Numbered from the stretch's first letter, positions 42,416-52,546 are shown. The stretch: 64,000 bases of DNA from Aquimarina spinulae (GCF_943373825.1 NZ_CALSBP010000002.1:2097501-2161500); one strand, 5' to 3'. Made by a program: numbers and translations. Notes: generated from the sequence alone by a model not told the origin.

Positions 42416-43432
42416 ATGATATTAGTTACAGGAGCAACAGGTTTAGTAGGAACACATCTACTGGTTAGACTCATACAGGAAAAACAACAAGTACGTGCCT
42501 TATACAGAACCGAGGCCAAAAAAGAACAGGCCAAAAAAGTGTTTTCTTCTTATTTCACAAGTGAGGAAAAACACTTGTTTGATACCATAGAATGGGTAAA
42601 TACCGATATCAATAATATTCCTGTTTTAACTCAAGCTTTTGAAGGAATTACTCATGTATATCATTGCGCTGCCAAAATTAGCTTTAATCCATCTCATTAT
42701 AAAAAATTAAGAAAAGCTAATATACATGGTACTGCAAATATTGTAAACCTTTGTTTACTCAAAAAGGTAACCAAGCTCTGCTATGTAAGTTCAATTGCAA
42801 CACTTGGAGAAAATTTATCCAGTTCTCATATTGATGAAAAAGCCGAATGGAATCCTGAAACTCCCAATTCTGTGTATTCAATTACCAAATACGGTGCAGA
42901 AATGGAAGTCTGGAGAGGAATACATGAGGGGCTTACCGCAGTAATTGTAAACCCTGGTATCATTATCGGTCCGGGTTTTTTTGATAATGGTAGTGGATAT
43001 CTCTTTAAAAGAATATATAAAGGAATGAAATATTATACGACCGGAACCACCGGTTATGTAGCCATAGGCGATATTATCGATATTATGTATAAACTTACTA
43101 CGGGTCCTTATAACAATCAACGTTATATTCTGGTTGGTGAGAATTTGAGTTACAAAAATGCTTTTGGCATGATTGCCAAGGCACTGCACAAACCATTACC
43201 TAAAAAGAAAATTTCTCCCTTTTTGATGAAAATTGCCTATAATGTACAACGTGTTAGCCATATTTTGTTTAGAACAAACAGATCCATATTTAGATCATCT
43301 ATACGAAGTGCATTTTCTACAAGATACTATGAGAATGACAAAATAAAAAAAGAGCTTATCTATAGTTTTACTCCGATTGAAAGAAGCATTAAAGAAACTG
43401 CTACTGTTTTTTTGAAGGAGGAGGAGCATTAG
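42416..43432 (+). CDS. NAD(P)-dependent epimerase/dehydratase (extended SDR)
   Basis: 338 residues. N-terminal GATGLVGTHLLVRL is the GxxGxxG dinucleotide site; VYHCAAKISF and the catalytic YSITKYGAE (Tyr-xxx-Lys) follow, with NPGIIIGPGF near residue 180. The family acts on nucleotide sugars or related alcohols such as dihydroflavonol-type substrates; the exact substrate cannot be read. Cytoplasmic. The 3' end overlaps the convergent DUF4296 gene by 32 bp. Confidence 0.88.
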   Translation: MILVTGATGLVGTHLLVRLIQEKQQVRALYRTEAKKEQAKKVFSSYFTSEEKHLFDTIEWVNTDINNIPVLTQAFEGITHVYHCAAKISFNPSHYKKLRKANIHGTANIVNLCLLKKVTKLCYVSSIATLGENLSSSHIDEKAEWNPETPNSVYSITKYGAEMEVWRGIHEGLTAVIVNPGIIIGPGFFDNGSGYLFKRIYKGMKYYTTGTTGYVAIGDIIDIMYKLTTGPYNNQRYILVGENLSYKNAFGMIAKALHKPLPKKKISPFLMKIAYNVQRVSHILFRTNRSIFRSSIRSAFSTRYYENDKIKKELIYSFTPIERSIKETATVFLKEEEH

Positions 43433-43907
43433 TCCTTTTTTTCTTAGCCTCTTCTATCTTTTCCTCGATTACATCTTCTGTAATAACAGGTAGATCCTTA
43501 AGCTTAAGCGTATCTTTACTTTTTGCAATAGAATCTTCAATCTTTTTAATAGAATCTTCTTCCTTTTTCAGCTTCTCGTATTTTGCTGTTTCTTTATCCA
43601 GATTAGCCTTTACACGAATAAGAATCGCTTCATATTTTTCTATCTGACCAGAATACCAGGCATTATTTTTTGCAAAAATAATACTATCTACACCATGTTT
43701 TTTCAGAATAAAATCTTCAGGATTAATACTTTTTTCCTCAAAAATTTTTCTGTTAGAGCTTTTTGCTGCTCTTACAAAAGCAATATCAGTTAGAATTTCA
43801 ACCATACGGTCTTCTTCTATAAATGATTCTGGTTTAGGGCTTTTATCTATACTCTGGCAAGAAATAATAGTCAGAAAAGCTACAGTATATATTACATTTC
43901 TAATCAT
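43401..43907 (-). CDS. DUF4296 lipoprotein
   Basis: 168 residues. Lipoprotein signal YTVAFLTIISC (Cys 17) followed by QSIDKSP. The DUF4296 core is seen in FIEEDRMVEILTDIAFVRAAKSS and KHGVDSIIFAKNNAWYSGQIEKYEAIL; the last 70 residues are a charged coiled coil with a Pro-rich end. Function unknown; conserved in Bacteroidota, often near pyrC as here. Its ATG overlaps the dihydroorotase stop (4 bp), so it belongs to the same operon. Confidence 0.88.
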   Translation of the reverse strand: MIRNVIYTVAFLTIISCQSIDKSPKPESFIEEDRMVEILTDIAFVRAAKSSNRKIFEEKSINPEDFILKKHGVDSIIFAKNNAWYSGQIEKYEAILIRVKANLDKETAKYEKLKKEEDSIKKIEDSIAKSKDTLKLKDLPVITEDVIEEKIEEAKKKRTNAPPPSKKQ

Positions 43908-45250
43908 CTGTCAAAAGTTAATCGTTGTGCGTGTCGCACATCATAGAATTTAAAATTCTTATATACTAAACTTCCATTAACAAAAGTATGCGTAATCCTC
44001 GATCTAAAGGTAGTTCCTTCAAAAGGTGACCATCCACATTTATATGAAATATTATCTTTATTTACTGTCCAAGGTGCATTTATATCAACCAAAACAGCAT
44101 CTGCATAATATCCTTCTTTTATAAAACCTCTTTTCTCGATCTGAAACAATATCGCCGGATTATGACACATTTTTTCAACGATCTTTTCTAAGCTTATTTT
44201 ATCCTGGTGGTAAAATTCTAACATAGCAGGAAGTGCATGCTGTACCAATGGACCTCCAGATGGTGCTTTGGTATACACATTATCTTTTTCCTCTTTAGTA
44301 TGTGGAGCATGATCTGTAGCAATTACATCTATTTTATCCTTTAGCAATGCTTTAAACAGAGCATCCCTGTCCTTTGCTGTTTTTACAGCAGGATTCCATT
44401 TAATCAATGTCCCTTTTTCTTCATAATCTGTATCAGAAAACCACAAGTGGTGAATACAAACTTCGGCTGTTATTTTCTTTTCCTTAAGCGGAATTTTATT
44501 AGTGAACAATTCTAATTCCTTTGCTGTCGAAAGATGAAAAACATGTAATCGCGCTCCCGTTTTTTTAGCCAGTGCTATCGCTTGTGATGAAGATAAATAA
44601 CACGCTTCTTCACTCCTTATAATTGGATGAAATTTTACAGGGATATCATCACCATACTCTGCCTTATATTTTGCAGTATTATTCTTAATCGTTTCTTCAT
44701 CTTCACAGTGCACCGCGATTAACAAGTCTGTAGATGAAAATATTTTTTCTAATACTTCTGGATTATCGACCAACATATTTCCTGTAGATGATCCCAGAAA
44801 GAGTTTAAGTGCTGCCACTTTTTTAGGGTCTACTTTTAGAATTTCTTCTAAGTTATCGTTTGTGCCTCCAAACATAAAAGAATAATTCGCATAGCTCGTT
44901 TTTGCAGCGATTTCAAACTTTTCTTCGAGTTTTTCTATTGTTGTGGTTTGCGGTACAGTATTAGGCATTTCTATAAAAGAAGTAATACCACCGGCTATAG
45001 CAGCCCTGGACTCAGTTTCTATAGTTGCTTTATGCGTTAATCCAGGTTCTCTAAAATGCACCTGATCATCAATGACCCCAGGCAATAAGTATTTGCCTTC
45101 GGCATCAAAAATGTGCACATCTGGTGATTTTGCACTTATCTGCGGTGCAATTTCTTTAAAAATACCATTTTCTATATATACATCTCCATTAAAAATCTGC
45201 CCTTCATTAACGATGTTAGCATTTTTAATAAGCACATTATCCATAATCAT
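43904..45250 (-). CDS. pyrC: Dihydroorotase
   Basis: 448 residues. Zinc-site block DDQVHFREPGLTHKATIETES (about 61-80), carbamate-region stretches, HCEDEETI, LHVFHLSTAKE, and the catalytic IATDHAPHTKEEK. Closes N-carbamoyl-aspartate to dihydroorotate in pyrimidine synthesis. The start drawn (MIMDNVL) overlaps the GT2 gene by 4 bp; Met3 is an alternative. Middle gene of a three-gene overlapping operon. Confidence 0.95.
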   Translation of the reverse strand: MIMDNVLIKNANIVNEGQIFNGDVYIENGIFKEIAPQISAKSPDVHIFDAEGKYLLPGVIDDQVHFREPGLTHKATIETESRAAIAGGITSFIEMPNTVPQTTTIEKLEEKFEIAAKTSYANYSFMFGGTNDNLEEILKVDPKKVAALKLFLGSSTGNMLVDNPEVLEKIFSSTDLLIAVHCEDEETIKNNTAKYKAEYGDDIPVKFHPIIRSEEACYLSSSQAIALAKKTGARLHVFHLSTAKELELFTNKIPLKEKKITAEVCIHHLWFSDTDYEEKGTLIKWNPAVKTAKDRDALFKALLKDKIDVIATDHAPHTKEEKDNVYTKAPSGGPLVQHALPAMLEFYHQDKISLEKIVEKMCHNPAILFQIEKRGFIKEGYYADAVLVDINAPWTVNKDNISYKCGWSPFEGTTFRSRITHTFVNGSLVYKNFKFYDVRHAQRLTFDR

Positions 45251-45978
45251 ATTTCGTAGCGATTAAATAAGCTGTTAAATTTCATTTTTATAACACCAAA
45301 AACAGCTTCAGAAATAATTCCTTTGCTCATTTTTGATGTTCCCCTGGTTCTATCGGTAAAGATTACAGGGATTTCTTTTATTTTAAATTTTAATAAATAT
45401 GCCTTAAATTTCATTTCTATTTGAAAGGCATATCCTACAAATCGAATTTTTTTAAGGTTTATTTTTTCTAATACCTCTCTTTTATAACAGACAAATCCTG
45501 CGGTTGTGTCATGAATATCCATTCCTGTTATAAATCGAACATATTTTGAAGCTCCCCAGGATAATAAAACTCTACTCATTGGCCAGTTTACTACATTTAC
45601 CCCGGTCACATATCTAGACCCAATAGCAACCTGAGAAGATCCTTTTGCACAAGCATTATACAACCGTATAAGATCATTAGGATTATGAGAGAAATCTGCA
45701 TCCATTTCAAAAATATACTCGTAAGATCGTTCTAGCGCCCATTCGAAACCAGTAATATATGCGGTGCCTAAACCTAATTTCCCTGCTCGTTCTATTAAGA
45801 AAAGAGACTCTGGGTGTTCTAACTGTAACTCCTTTATCTTATCTGCAGTTCCATCTTGAGAATTATCATCTACAATAAGAATATGGAAATCACGCTGAAG
45901 CGAAAGCACATTTTTAATGATACGCTCCACATTTTCAATTTCATTATAGGTAGGGATTATAACTAAGGCATCCACCAT
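45247..45978 (-). CDS. Polyprenol/dolichol-phosphate mannose synthase-like GT2 glycosyltransferase
   Basis: 243 residues. GT2 fold: VIIPTYNEIENVERIIKNVL, ILIVDDNSQDGTADKI, EMDADFSHNPNDL (DxD) and a VNWPMSRVLLSWGASKYVRF to TSKMSKGIISEA C-terminal part as in DPM1. No membrane helices, so a soluble DPM1-type enzyme making polyprenyl-phosphate-mannose (or another hexose) for surface glycans or protein O-glycosylation. First gene of the operon with pyrC and the DUF4296 lipoprotein. Confidence 0.92.
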   Translation of the reverse strand: MVDALVIIPTYNEIENVERIIKNVLSLQRDFHILIVDDNSQDGTADKIKELQLEHPESLFLIERAGKLGLGTAYITGFEWALERSYEYIFEMDADFSHNPNDLIRLYNACAKGSSQVAIGSRYVTGVNVVNWPMSRVLLSWGASKYVRFITGMDIHDTTAGFVCYKREVLEKINLKKIRFVGYAFQIEMKFKAYLLKFKIKEIPVIFTDRTRGTSKMSKGIISEAVFGVIKMKFNSLFNRYEI

Positions 45979-46074
45979 CTAGGCTATTTTTCAGGCAAAT
46001 ATAACTAAATAATTACTAGTTATTTTCTTGTTTTTATGAGTTAATTGATCGTAATTTTGATCCAAGAACAGAAT

Positions 46075-46728
46075 ATGGAATTTATTTTACGAGAAATAAC
46101 ATCAACAAATTGGCTAACTATCATAATCACAGTATGCCTGATGCTGCTAGCTACAGCCAAAGGAGTGAATATGCTTCGCTTTACTGATTTCATGATGCTT
46201 TTTAGTAACAGTAAATATATTATATCCTATCAAAAGTTAAATAAGCTTTCTTCTTTATTTAATGCGATCTTACTATTGTTTCAGGTCGTTTCGGTATCGT
46301 TGTTCCTATATTTATGCTTTGGTGTATTCGAGTGGCAAGTGGTACCCAATCAAATTACATTGTATTTTAAGATTGCAATCATATATACCGTTATCGTTAT
46401 TTGTAAATTACTTATAGAAAAAATAGTTGCAACTATTTTTTCTATTGACTCTATAATTGATGAATATTTATTTTACAAAGTATCTTATCGTAATTTTATG
46501 GGAGTCATATTGTTACCCATTAATATTATATTTATTTATGCTTTACAACCCTCTAAAATTGCGTTCATAATACTCCTAATTTTACTAATTATTCTCAATA
46601 CAATCATGCTTGTTTCTTTTTACAAGAAAAACGAAAATATTATTTTGAACCACTTATTTTATTTTATTTTGTATCTTTGCGCACTTGAAATCGCACCCTA
46701 TTTTATACTGTATAAGCTTATTAGTTAA
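46075..46728 (+). CDS. DUF4271 membrane protein
   Basis: 217 residues from ATG 46075 (MEFILREITSTNWLT); the frame is open to a TTG at 46045 but the ATG fits the family better. About six helices with the DUF4271 features AKGVNMLRFTDFMMLFSNSKYI near the N-terminus and KLLIEKIVATIFSID in the middle. Function unknown; in Flavobacteriia it nearly always precedes the uroporphyrinogen-III synthase gene, 34 bp downstream here. Confidence 0.88.
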   Translation: MEFILREITSTNWLTIIITVCLMLLATAKGVNMLRFTDFMMLFSNSKYIISYQKLNKLSSLFNAILLLFQVVSVSLFLYLCFGVFEWQVVPNQITLYFKIAIIYTVIVICKLLIEKIVATIFSIDSIIDEYLFYKVSYRNFMGVILLPINIIFIYALQPSKIAFIILLILLIILNTIMLVSFYKKNENIILNHLFYFILYLCALEIAPYFILYKLIS

Positions 46729-46762
46729 TTAGTAAGATCTTTACAAAAAAGAAAGAAAATAT

Positions 46763-47509
46763 ATGAAAGTGAAGACAATTTTGGTTTCACAGCCGGAGCC
46801 TAAAGTGGAAAATTCACCTTATTTTGATTTAGAAGAAAAGGAAAAAGTAAAAATTGACTTTATCCCCTTCATTCATGTAGAGGGAGTTGACTCAAAAGAA
46901 GTAAGGTTACAAAAAGTAGATTTATCATTATATACTGCTATTATCCTTACTAGCCGTAACTCTGTTGATCATTTCTTTAGAATAGCAGATGAAATGCGTT
47001 ATAAAGTACCTGACACACTCAAGTATTTTTGTCAAAGTGAAGCCGTAGCATATTATTTACAGAAGTATGTTGTATATCGAAAAAGAAAGATATATGTTGG
47101 AAAGCGTACATTTCAGGAACTATCTCCTTTGATCAAGAAATATAAAAATGAGAAGTTTTTATTACCTTCTTCAGACAAGTTAAAGCCACTAATTCCTGAA
47201 ACATTGGATAGTCTAAAAGTAGAATGGAAACAAGCTGTTTTTTACAGAACTGTGGTAAGTGACCTTTCTGACTTAAGAGATGTATTTTATGATATTTTGG
47301 TGTTTTTTAGTCCATCTGGAATACAATCTTTATTCGAGAATTTTCCTGATTTCAAACAAAACGATACCAGAATTGCTGTATTTGGAAACTCAACAGTTAA
47401 AGCAGCCGAAGAGCACAACCTAATTGTTAACATTCAGGCACCGACTCCAGAGACACCATCAATGACAATGGCGCTTCAAAAATATATTAAAGAAGCAAAT
47501 AAGAAATAG
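46763..47509 (+). CDS. hemD: Uroporphyrinogen-III synthase
   Basis: 248 residues. TILVSQPEPKVENSPYFDL at the start, IILTSRNSVDHFFRIADEM, FLLPSSDKLKPLIPETL and VFFSPSGIQSLFENFP are the conserved blocks of the HemD fold (two Rossmann-like lobes). Cyclises hydroxymethylbilane with D-ring inversion in tetrapyrrole synthesis. Sequence of this family is loosely conserved, but the SPSGIQSL block and the DUF4271 neighbour make the call firm. Confidence 0.92.
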   Translation: MKVKTILVSQPEPKVENSPYFDLEEKEKVKIDFIPFIHVEGVDSKEVRLQKVDLSLYTAIILTSRNSVDHFFRIADEMRYKVPDTLKYFCQSEAVAYYLQKYVVYRKRKIYVGKRTFQELSPLIKKYKNEKFLLPSSDKLKPLIPETLDSLKVEWKQAVFYRTVVSDLSDLRDVFYDILVFFSPSGIQSLFENFPDFKQNDTRIAVFGNSTVKAAEEHNLIVNIQAPTPETPSMTMALQKYIKEANKK

Positions 47510-47534
47510 ATAGTTTTATTTATTTTCAATGTAT

Positions 47535-47566
47535 AAAAAAAGGGATCGAATATCGATCCCTTTTTT
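47535..47566. terminator. Bidirectional terminator between hemD and pckA
   Basis: Stem AAAAAAAGGGATCGA / TCGATCCCTTTTTT with a 3-nt loop, about 25 bp from hemD and 20 bp from the pckA stop; T-runs on both strands. Confidence 0.9.
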
Positions 47567-47585
47567 AGTATTGCAGTGAAAAATC

Positions 47586-49142
47586 TTATTCAAATTGTTT
47601 AAAATTCTTTTTGAAAGAATTTACCAGTTCTTCGGCCTTAGCATCATAAGCTTCTTTATCTGCCCATGTATTTCTTGGATTCAGAATATCTGAAGGTACA
47701 TCAGGACAGCTTTCTGGCATACTAAGATCAAAATGATTATCAGTAACATAATTTACATCATCAAGTTTACCTTCTAAAGCTGCATTGATCATTGCCCGGG
47801 TATATTTCAATTTCATTCGGCTCCCTGTACCGTATGCTCCACCGGTCCATCCCGTATTTACCAACCAGACATTAGCTCCTGTTTTTTCGATCTTATCCAT
47901 TAGCATATCTCCATATTCTTTAGGATGTAGTGGCATAAAAGGAGCACCAAAACAAGCAGAAAAACTTGGTAACGGCTCATTAACTCCAGCTTCGGTTCCT
48001 GCAACCTTAGCTGTATATCCACTAATAAAATGATAAGAAGCTTGCTCTTTGGTTAACATAGAGATAGGAGGTAATACTCCAAAAGCATCTGCAGTAAGGA
48101 AAAAGATATTGGTTACCGTTTTACCTCTACTAGGCACCTTGATATTTTCAATATGATCAATCGGATAACTTACTCTTGTATTTTGAGTAATACTAGAGTC
48201 TGTATAATCTACAACTCCGTTATCATCTATAATTATATTTTCTAATAATGCTCCTTTTTTAATAGCATTATAAATTTCAGGTTCTTTTTCTGAAGAAAGA
48301 TCTATTACTTTAGCATAGCATCCTCCTTCAAAATTAAATACTGTATCTTCTTCTGTCCAGGCATGTTCATCATCTCCTATTAATTTTCTCTTAGGATCTG
48401 TAGATAAAGTAGTTTTACCAGTTCCTGATAATCCAAAAAACAGAGCTGTTTTACCATCTTCTCCTTCATTTGCAGAGCAATGCATAGGTAAACAATTACG
48501 TTCTACCGGAAGAATGAAATTTAAAGCAGAGAAAATCCCTTTCTTAATCTCACCTGTATATCCGGTTCCTCCTATTAAAGCTATCTTTTTAGAAAAATTA
48601 AGGATTGCAAAATTATGCTGTCGTGTACCATCTACTTCTGGATCTGCCATAAAGCCGGGCGCATTAACGATCAACCAATCGGGATCAAAAGATTCTAATT
48701 CTTTTTTTTCTGGCCTTAAAAACATGTTATATGCAAACATATTAGACCATGGATATTCATTAAGTACCCGAATATTTAATTTATATTCTGGGTCGGCGCA
48801 TGCATAGCTATCACGCACAAATACTTCTTTTCCTGAAAGGTAATTCGTTACTTTATCATACAATGCATCAAATGCATCTTGATCAAAAGGAATATTAATA
48901 TCTCCCCACCAGACTTTATCTTGTGTGATATGATCTTTAACAATAAAACGATCCATAGGGGATCGTCCAGTAAATTCGCCTGTATTAATTGTTAATGCAC
49001 CTGATTTGGTTATTTTCCCTTGACCTTTTCGCACTACTTCTTCTTGAAGATTTTCAGAAGGTAATTGGTAGCGCATTGTAGCATTTTCAATACCGTAATT
49101 CTTTAACGAAAACGTTTTCGTAGTTGGATACAGTGGTTCCAT
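47586..49142 (-). CDS. pckA: Phosphoenolpyruvate carboxykinase (ATP)
   Basis: 518 residues from Met at 49142; the frame opens further to 49175, but the extra residues MHVHNKHNILY are not family-like. Blocks: NTGEFTGRSPMDRFIVKD, the kinase loop GLSGTGKTTLS, IGDDEHAW, NFEGGCYAK and WLVNTGWTGGAYGTGSRM. Converts oxaloacetate to phosphoenolpyruvate in gluconeogenesis, fitting an amino-acid- and polysaccharide-consuming marine bacterium. Confidence 0.95.
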   Translation of the reverse strand: MEPLYPTTKTFSLKNYGIENATMRYQLPSENLQEEVVRKGQGKITKSGALTINTGEFTGRSPMDRFIVKDHITQDKVWWGDINIPFDQDAFDALYDKVTNYLSGKEVFVRDSYACADPEYKLNIRVLNEYPWSNMFAYNMFLRPEKKELESFDPDWLIVNAPGFMADPEVDGTRQHNFAILNFSKKIALIGGTGYTGEIKKGIFSALNFILPVERNCLPMHCSANEGEDGKTALFFGLSGTGKTTLSTDPKRKLIGDDEHAWTEEDTVFNFEGGCYAKVIDLSSEKEPEIYNAIKKGALLENIIIDDNGVVDYTDSSITQNTRVSYPIDHIENIKVPSRGKTVTNIFFLTADAFGVLPPISMLTKEQASYHFISGYTAKVAGTEAGVNEPLPSFSACFGAPFMPLHPKEYGDMLMDKIEKTGANVWLVNTGWTGGAYGTGSRMKLKYTRAMINAALEGKLDDVNYVTDNHFDLSMPESCPDVPSDILNPRNTWADKEAYDAKAEELVNSFKKNFKQFE

Positions 49143-49211
49143 ATATAATATGTTGTGTTTGTTATGTACGTGCAAAATTATAAATAATAATTACACCATC
49201 CGATAAAAAAA

Positions 49212-49610
49212 TCACTTAATCTTTACTAATGAAATTACGAAAAAAACCCATCCAAGTATCAGTAAAAGACCTCCCAAAGGGGTAATAAAACCAATGCTTG
49301 ACAGAGAAACCCCTAAAACTTCATCGATCACCAAAAGGTATATTGACCCAGAAAAAAGGGTTATTCCCCCCATAAAAAAATAAAAAATACGCTTTCTGGT
49401 AACCTCTTGTAAAACAGACATATTCCCCAAAATAATACAAACGATAGCATGATACATTTGATATCGCACCCCGGTAGTAAAAGAATTAATACTTTCTGGA
49501 TCTACTAACTTCTCTAATCCATGAGCTCCGAAGGCTCCTAATATTACCGCAAGTAATCCCGTCACGGCACCGGTAATCAAAATTGTTTTGTTTGCTGATA
49601 TTTTATTCAT
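49212..49610 (-). CDS. DUF423 membrane protein (YwdK/YgdD family)
   Basis: 132 residues with four helices: TILITGAVTGLLAVILGAFGAHGLE at the start (the AFGAHGLE motif of DUF423), YHAIVCIILGN, FFMGGITLFSGSIYLLVI and ITPLGGLLLILGWVFF. Inner-membrane protein of unknown function. Separated by 69 bp from pckA. Confidence 0.9.
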   Translation of the reverse strand: MNKISANKTILITGAVTGLLAVILGAFGAHGLEKLVDPESINSFTTGVRYQMYHAIVCIILGNMSVLQEVTRKRIFYFFMGGITLFSGSIYLLVIDEVLGVSLSSIGFITPLGGLLLILGWVFFVISLVKIK

Positions 49611-49747
49611 AATTGACTATAACAAGTATTAAATTTTAAACTTTAGACAAAAATTCTTCAAAAATATAATTAATCCGCAGTTATAGAGAACCTAATCTTT
49701 ACGGTATTTATTACATTCGTATCAAAGTTATCAAAATATCAGAAGGT

Positions 49748-51118
49748 ATGCGAAAGATCTTAGTTATTGGTGCAGGTAAATCTACTGCAGTTCTCATTAA
49801 ATATTTTCAGGATAAATCTAGTTCAGAAAATTTATATATCACTATTGGTGATATTTCTATTGAAAATGCAAAAAAACTAGCTAGTGATCATCCCAATACA
49901 GAAGCAGTACTTCTGGATGTTTTTGATCAGGACTCACGAGAAAAAGCTATTCAAAATGCAGATATTGTAGTATCAATGCTTCCTGCACGGTTTCATATCG
50001 AAGTAGCTAAAGATTGCTTACAGTATGGTAAATGCATGGTTACTGCATCATATGTTAGTCCAGAAATGCAAGAACTCGATGCAAAAGTTCGTGAAAAAGG
50101 GCTCGTCTTTATGAATGAGATTGGCCTAGACCCCGGTATTGATCATATGAGTGCAATGCAGGTCATTGACAGGATTAGAAATCAAGGCGGTAAAATAATT
50201 TTGTTTGAGTCTTTTACAGGTGGCCTGGTCGCTCCCGAGAGTGACACTAACTTATGGAATTATAAATTTACCTGGAATCCTCGTAATGTGGTTATTGCCG
50301 GACAAGGTGGTGCCGCAGAGTTTCTACAGGAAGGAACATATAAATATATTCCTTATCATAAATTATTTAGAAGAACAGAATTTTTAGAAGTCGAAGATTA
50401 TGGTCGTTTTGAAGCCTATGCAAATCGAAATTCTTTAAAATACCAAAGTATTTATGGATTAGATGACATCTTAACCCTATATAGAGGAACCATAAGAAGA
50501 GTAGGGTTTTCTAGAGCCTGGAATACTTTTGTACAACTAGGAATGACTGCAGATGATTATACCCTTGCAAATTCGGAAGACATGAGTTATCGTGATTTCA
50601 CAAATAGTTTTCTTGCCTATTCTCCTTCAGATTCGGTAGAGTTGAAACTTCGTCACTATCTTAAGATTGATCAAGATGATATTATGTGGGATAAACTTCT
50701 CGAGCTTGATCTTTTTAACCCAGATAAAAAAGTAGGTATCCCTAATGCTACTCCAGCACAGATTCTTCAGAAAATATTGATGGACAAATGGACTTTGGAT
50801 GAAGGAGATAAGGATATGATCGTGATGTATCATAAGTTTGGTTATGAGATTAATGGCAAACACAAACAGATAGATGCTACTATGGTAAGTATTGGCAAAG
50901 ATCAAACATACACGGCAATGGCAAGAACTGTAGGGTTGCCAGTCGCAATGGCTACATTACGAATTCTAAACAAACAAATCACTACTCCAGGAGTACAGAT
51001 TCCTATTCAGGAAGAGGTATATACTCCTATTCTCAAAGAACTTGAAGAGTATGGTATCGTATTTAAGGAAAGAGAATGCAATTATCTTGGTTATAACCCA
51101 GATGGTGTAAAAGGATAG
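49748..51118 (+). CDS. Saccharopine dehydrogenase family protein
   Basis: 456 residues. Rossmann start ILVIGAGKSTAVLIKYF, then VVSMLPARFHIEVAKDCL, MTASYVSPEMQELD and MNEIGLDPGIDHMSAMQVID, followed by the large catalytic domain (LFESFTGGLVAPESDTNLWNYKFTWNPRNVVIAG). These are the marks of LYS9-type saccharopine reductase/dehydrogenase, which handles saccharopine in lysine metabolism. Lysine degradation is more likely than synthesis in this group. An Lrp-type regulator follows 145 bp downstream, consistent with amino-acid control. Confidence 0.9.
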   Translation: MRKILVIGAGKSTAVLIKYFQDKSSSENLYITIGDISIENAKKLASDHPNTEAVLLDVFDQDSREKAIQNADIVVSMLPARFHIEVAKDCLQYGKCMVTASYVSPEMQELDAKVREKGLVFMNEIGLDPGIDHMSAMQVIDRIRNQGGKIILFESFTGGLVAPESDTNLWNYKFTWNPRNVVIAGQGGAAEFLQEGTYKYIPYHKLFRRTEFLEVEDYGRFEAYANRNSLKYQSIYGLDDILTLYRGTIRRVGFSRAWNTFVQLGMTADDYTLANSEDMSYRDFTNSFLAYSPSDSVELKLRHYLKIDQDDIMWDKLLELDLFNPDKKVGIPNATPAQILQKILMDKWTLDEGDKDMIVMYHKFGYEINGKHKQIDATMVSIGKDQTYTAMARTVGLPVAMATLRILNKQITTPGVQIPIQEEVYTPILKELEEYGIVFKERECNYLGYNPDGVKG

Positions 51119-51263
51119 ATAAATTAAAAAGCCAGTGCTTCTTAATTCAATCTAAAATCTATTGAATGATTAATTGATTTAATTTTTTAATAATTTCTAT
51201 TTTTACATTTCAATTATAAACCATTAATTGTATTTTTAGTTGACAATTGTAATTTCAATCCTT

Positions 51264-51734
51264 ATGAAAGGTCAAAACAATACCTTAAAAATTGATGGTA
51301 TCGATAAAGAGATTTTACGTAATCTCATGGAAGATGCCCGAAGGCCAATTCTTGAAATCGCCAGAAAAGTAGGAATATCTGGCGCTGCAATCCATCAAAG
51401 ACTTCGTAAGTTAGAAGCTTCGGGTCTTATTGCCGGATCAAAGTTTATTATCGATCCCAAAGTATTAGGATATAAAACAATGGCTTTTGTAGGTGTACAT
51501 CTGGACAAAGCCGTAAGTAACCCAAAAGCTGTAAAACAATTACGAGACATCCCAGAAGTAATTGAATGTCATTACACTACAGGGAATTGGTCTATTTTTA
51601 TTAAAATACTATGTAGAGATAATGAACATTTAATGGTTGTATTAAATAAAAACATTCAAGCTATTGAAGGCGTATCCCGTACAGAGACTTTTATATCATT
51701 AGACCAGCAAATTGATCGGCAGATTAAGATATAG
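51264..51734 (+). CDS. Lrp/AsnC-family transcription regulator
   Basis: 156 residues from ATG 51264; the frame is open to TTG 51240. N-terminal helix-turn-helix KIDGIDKEILRNLMEDARRPILEIARKVGISGAAIHQRLRKLEASGLI and a C-terminal RAM domain (MAFVGVHLDKA, VIECHYTTGNWSIFIKI). Binds DNA as octamer-forming dimers in response to an amino acid. Lies downstream of the saccharopine dehydrogenase gene, a possible target. Confidence 0.93.
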   Translation: MKGQNNTLKIDGIDKEILRNLMEDARRPILEIARKVGISGAAIHQRLRKLEASGLIAGSKFIIDPKVLGYKTMAFVGVHLDKAVSNPKAVKQLRDIPEVIECHYTTGNWSIFIKILCRDNEHLMVVLNKNIQAIEGVSRTETFISLDQQIDRQIKI

Positions 51735-51806
51735 TATGCTTAACAAGAAATATACTCGGCTATACATCCTAATCTGAATATCCCAAAAAATACAACCTAA
51801 ACTCTT

Positions 51807-52499
51807 TTAATCCCTTCTACCCATAAAGATAGAGATAAAGTACAGTAAGGTTGCCAAAGAACCTAAAGCTGCTACTACGTAGGTACGTGCAGCCCATTTC
51901 AATGCATCTTTTGCCCCTGCATGCTCCTGGGTAGTAAGCATATTATTATTTTCTAACCATGCTAATGCTCTATTACTAGCATCATATTCTACAGGAAGTG
52001 TAATAAATGCAAATAATGTAGTTACTCCGAATAATATAATCCCAATCAGGAAAATAGTATTCCCAAAGATCATTCCTGATGCTGAAAGAACAAGCCCTCC
52101 CATAATCACAAAATTAGAGAGTTTACTTGCGATTCCTACAGCAGGTACAATCTTCGATCTCATGGTTAACCAACTATACGACGTAGCATGTTGTACGGCA
52201 TGGCCACATTCATGAGCAGCAACTGCCGCTGCGGCTGCATTACGCTGATTATATACTCCTTCACTTAAGTTTACTGTCTTATTTAATGGATTATAATGAT
52301 CGGTAAGCATTCCGGCCGTAGAAACCACCTGCACATCACGAATTCCGTTATCTTGTAGCATTTTTGTGGCAATTTCTGCACCGCTCATGCCGTTTTGTAA
52401 ACTGATATTAGAATACTTTTTGAATTTACTTTTAAGTTTATTGCTTACATAGGTACTCACCAAGAATATGACACCCGCAATAATATAATACCCCATCAT
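51807..52499 (-). CDS. Zinc membrane metallopeptidase (YugP family)
   Basis: 230 residues. Helix 1 at the N-terminus, then NGMSGAEIATKMLQDNGI, the zinc motif AAHECGHAVQHA (HExxH, about residues 95-99), and three helices, with the DALKWAARTYVVAALGS tail typical of YugP. A membrane protease of unknown substrate. Located 111 bp downstream of ald on the same strand, with a terminator in between. Confidence 0.92.
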   Translation of the reverse strand: MMGYYIIAGVIFLVSTYVSNKLKSKFKKYSNISLQNGMSGAEIATKMLQDNGIRDVQVVSTAGMLTDHYNPLNKTVNLSEGVYNQRNAAAAAVAAHECGHAVQHATSYSWLTMRSKIVPAVGIASKLSNFVIMGGLVLSASGMIFGNTIFLIGIILFGVTTLFAFITLPVEYDASNRALAWLENNNMLTTQEHAGAKDALKWAARTYVVAALGSLATLLYFISIFMGRRD

Positions 52500-52546
52500 A
52501 ACTATTCACTTTTTTTTATTGTAATTAAACTTGGTATATAAAATAC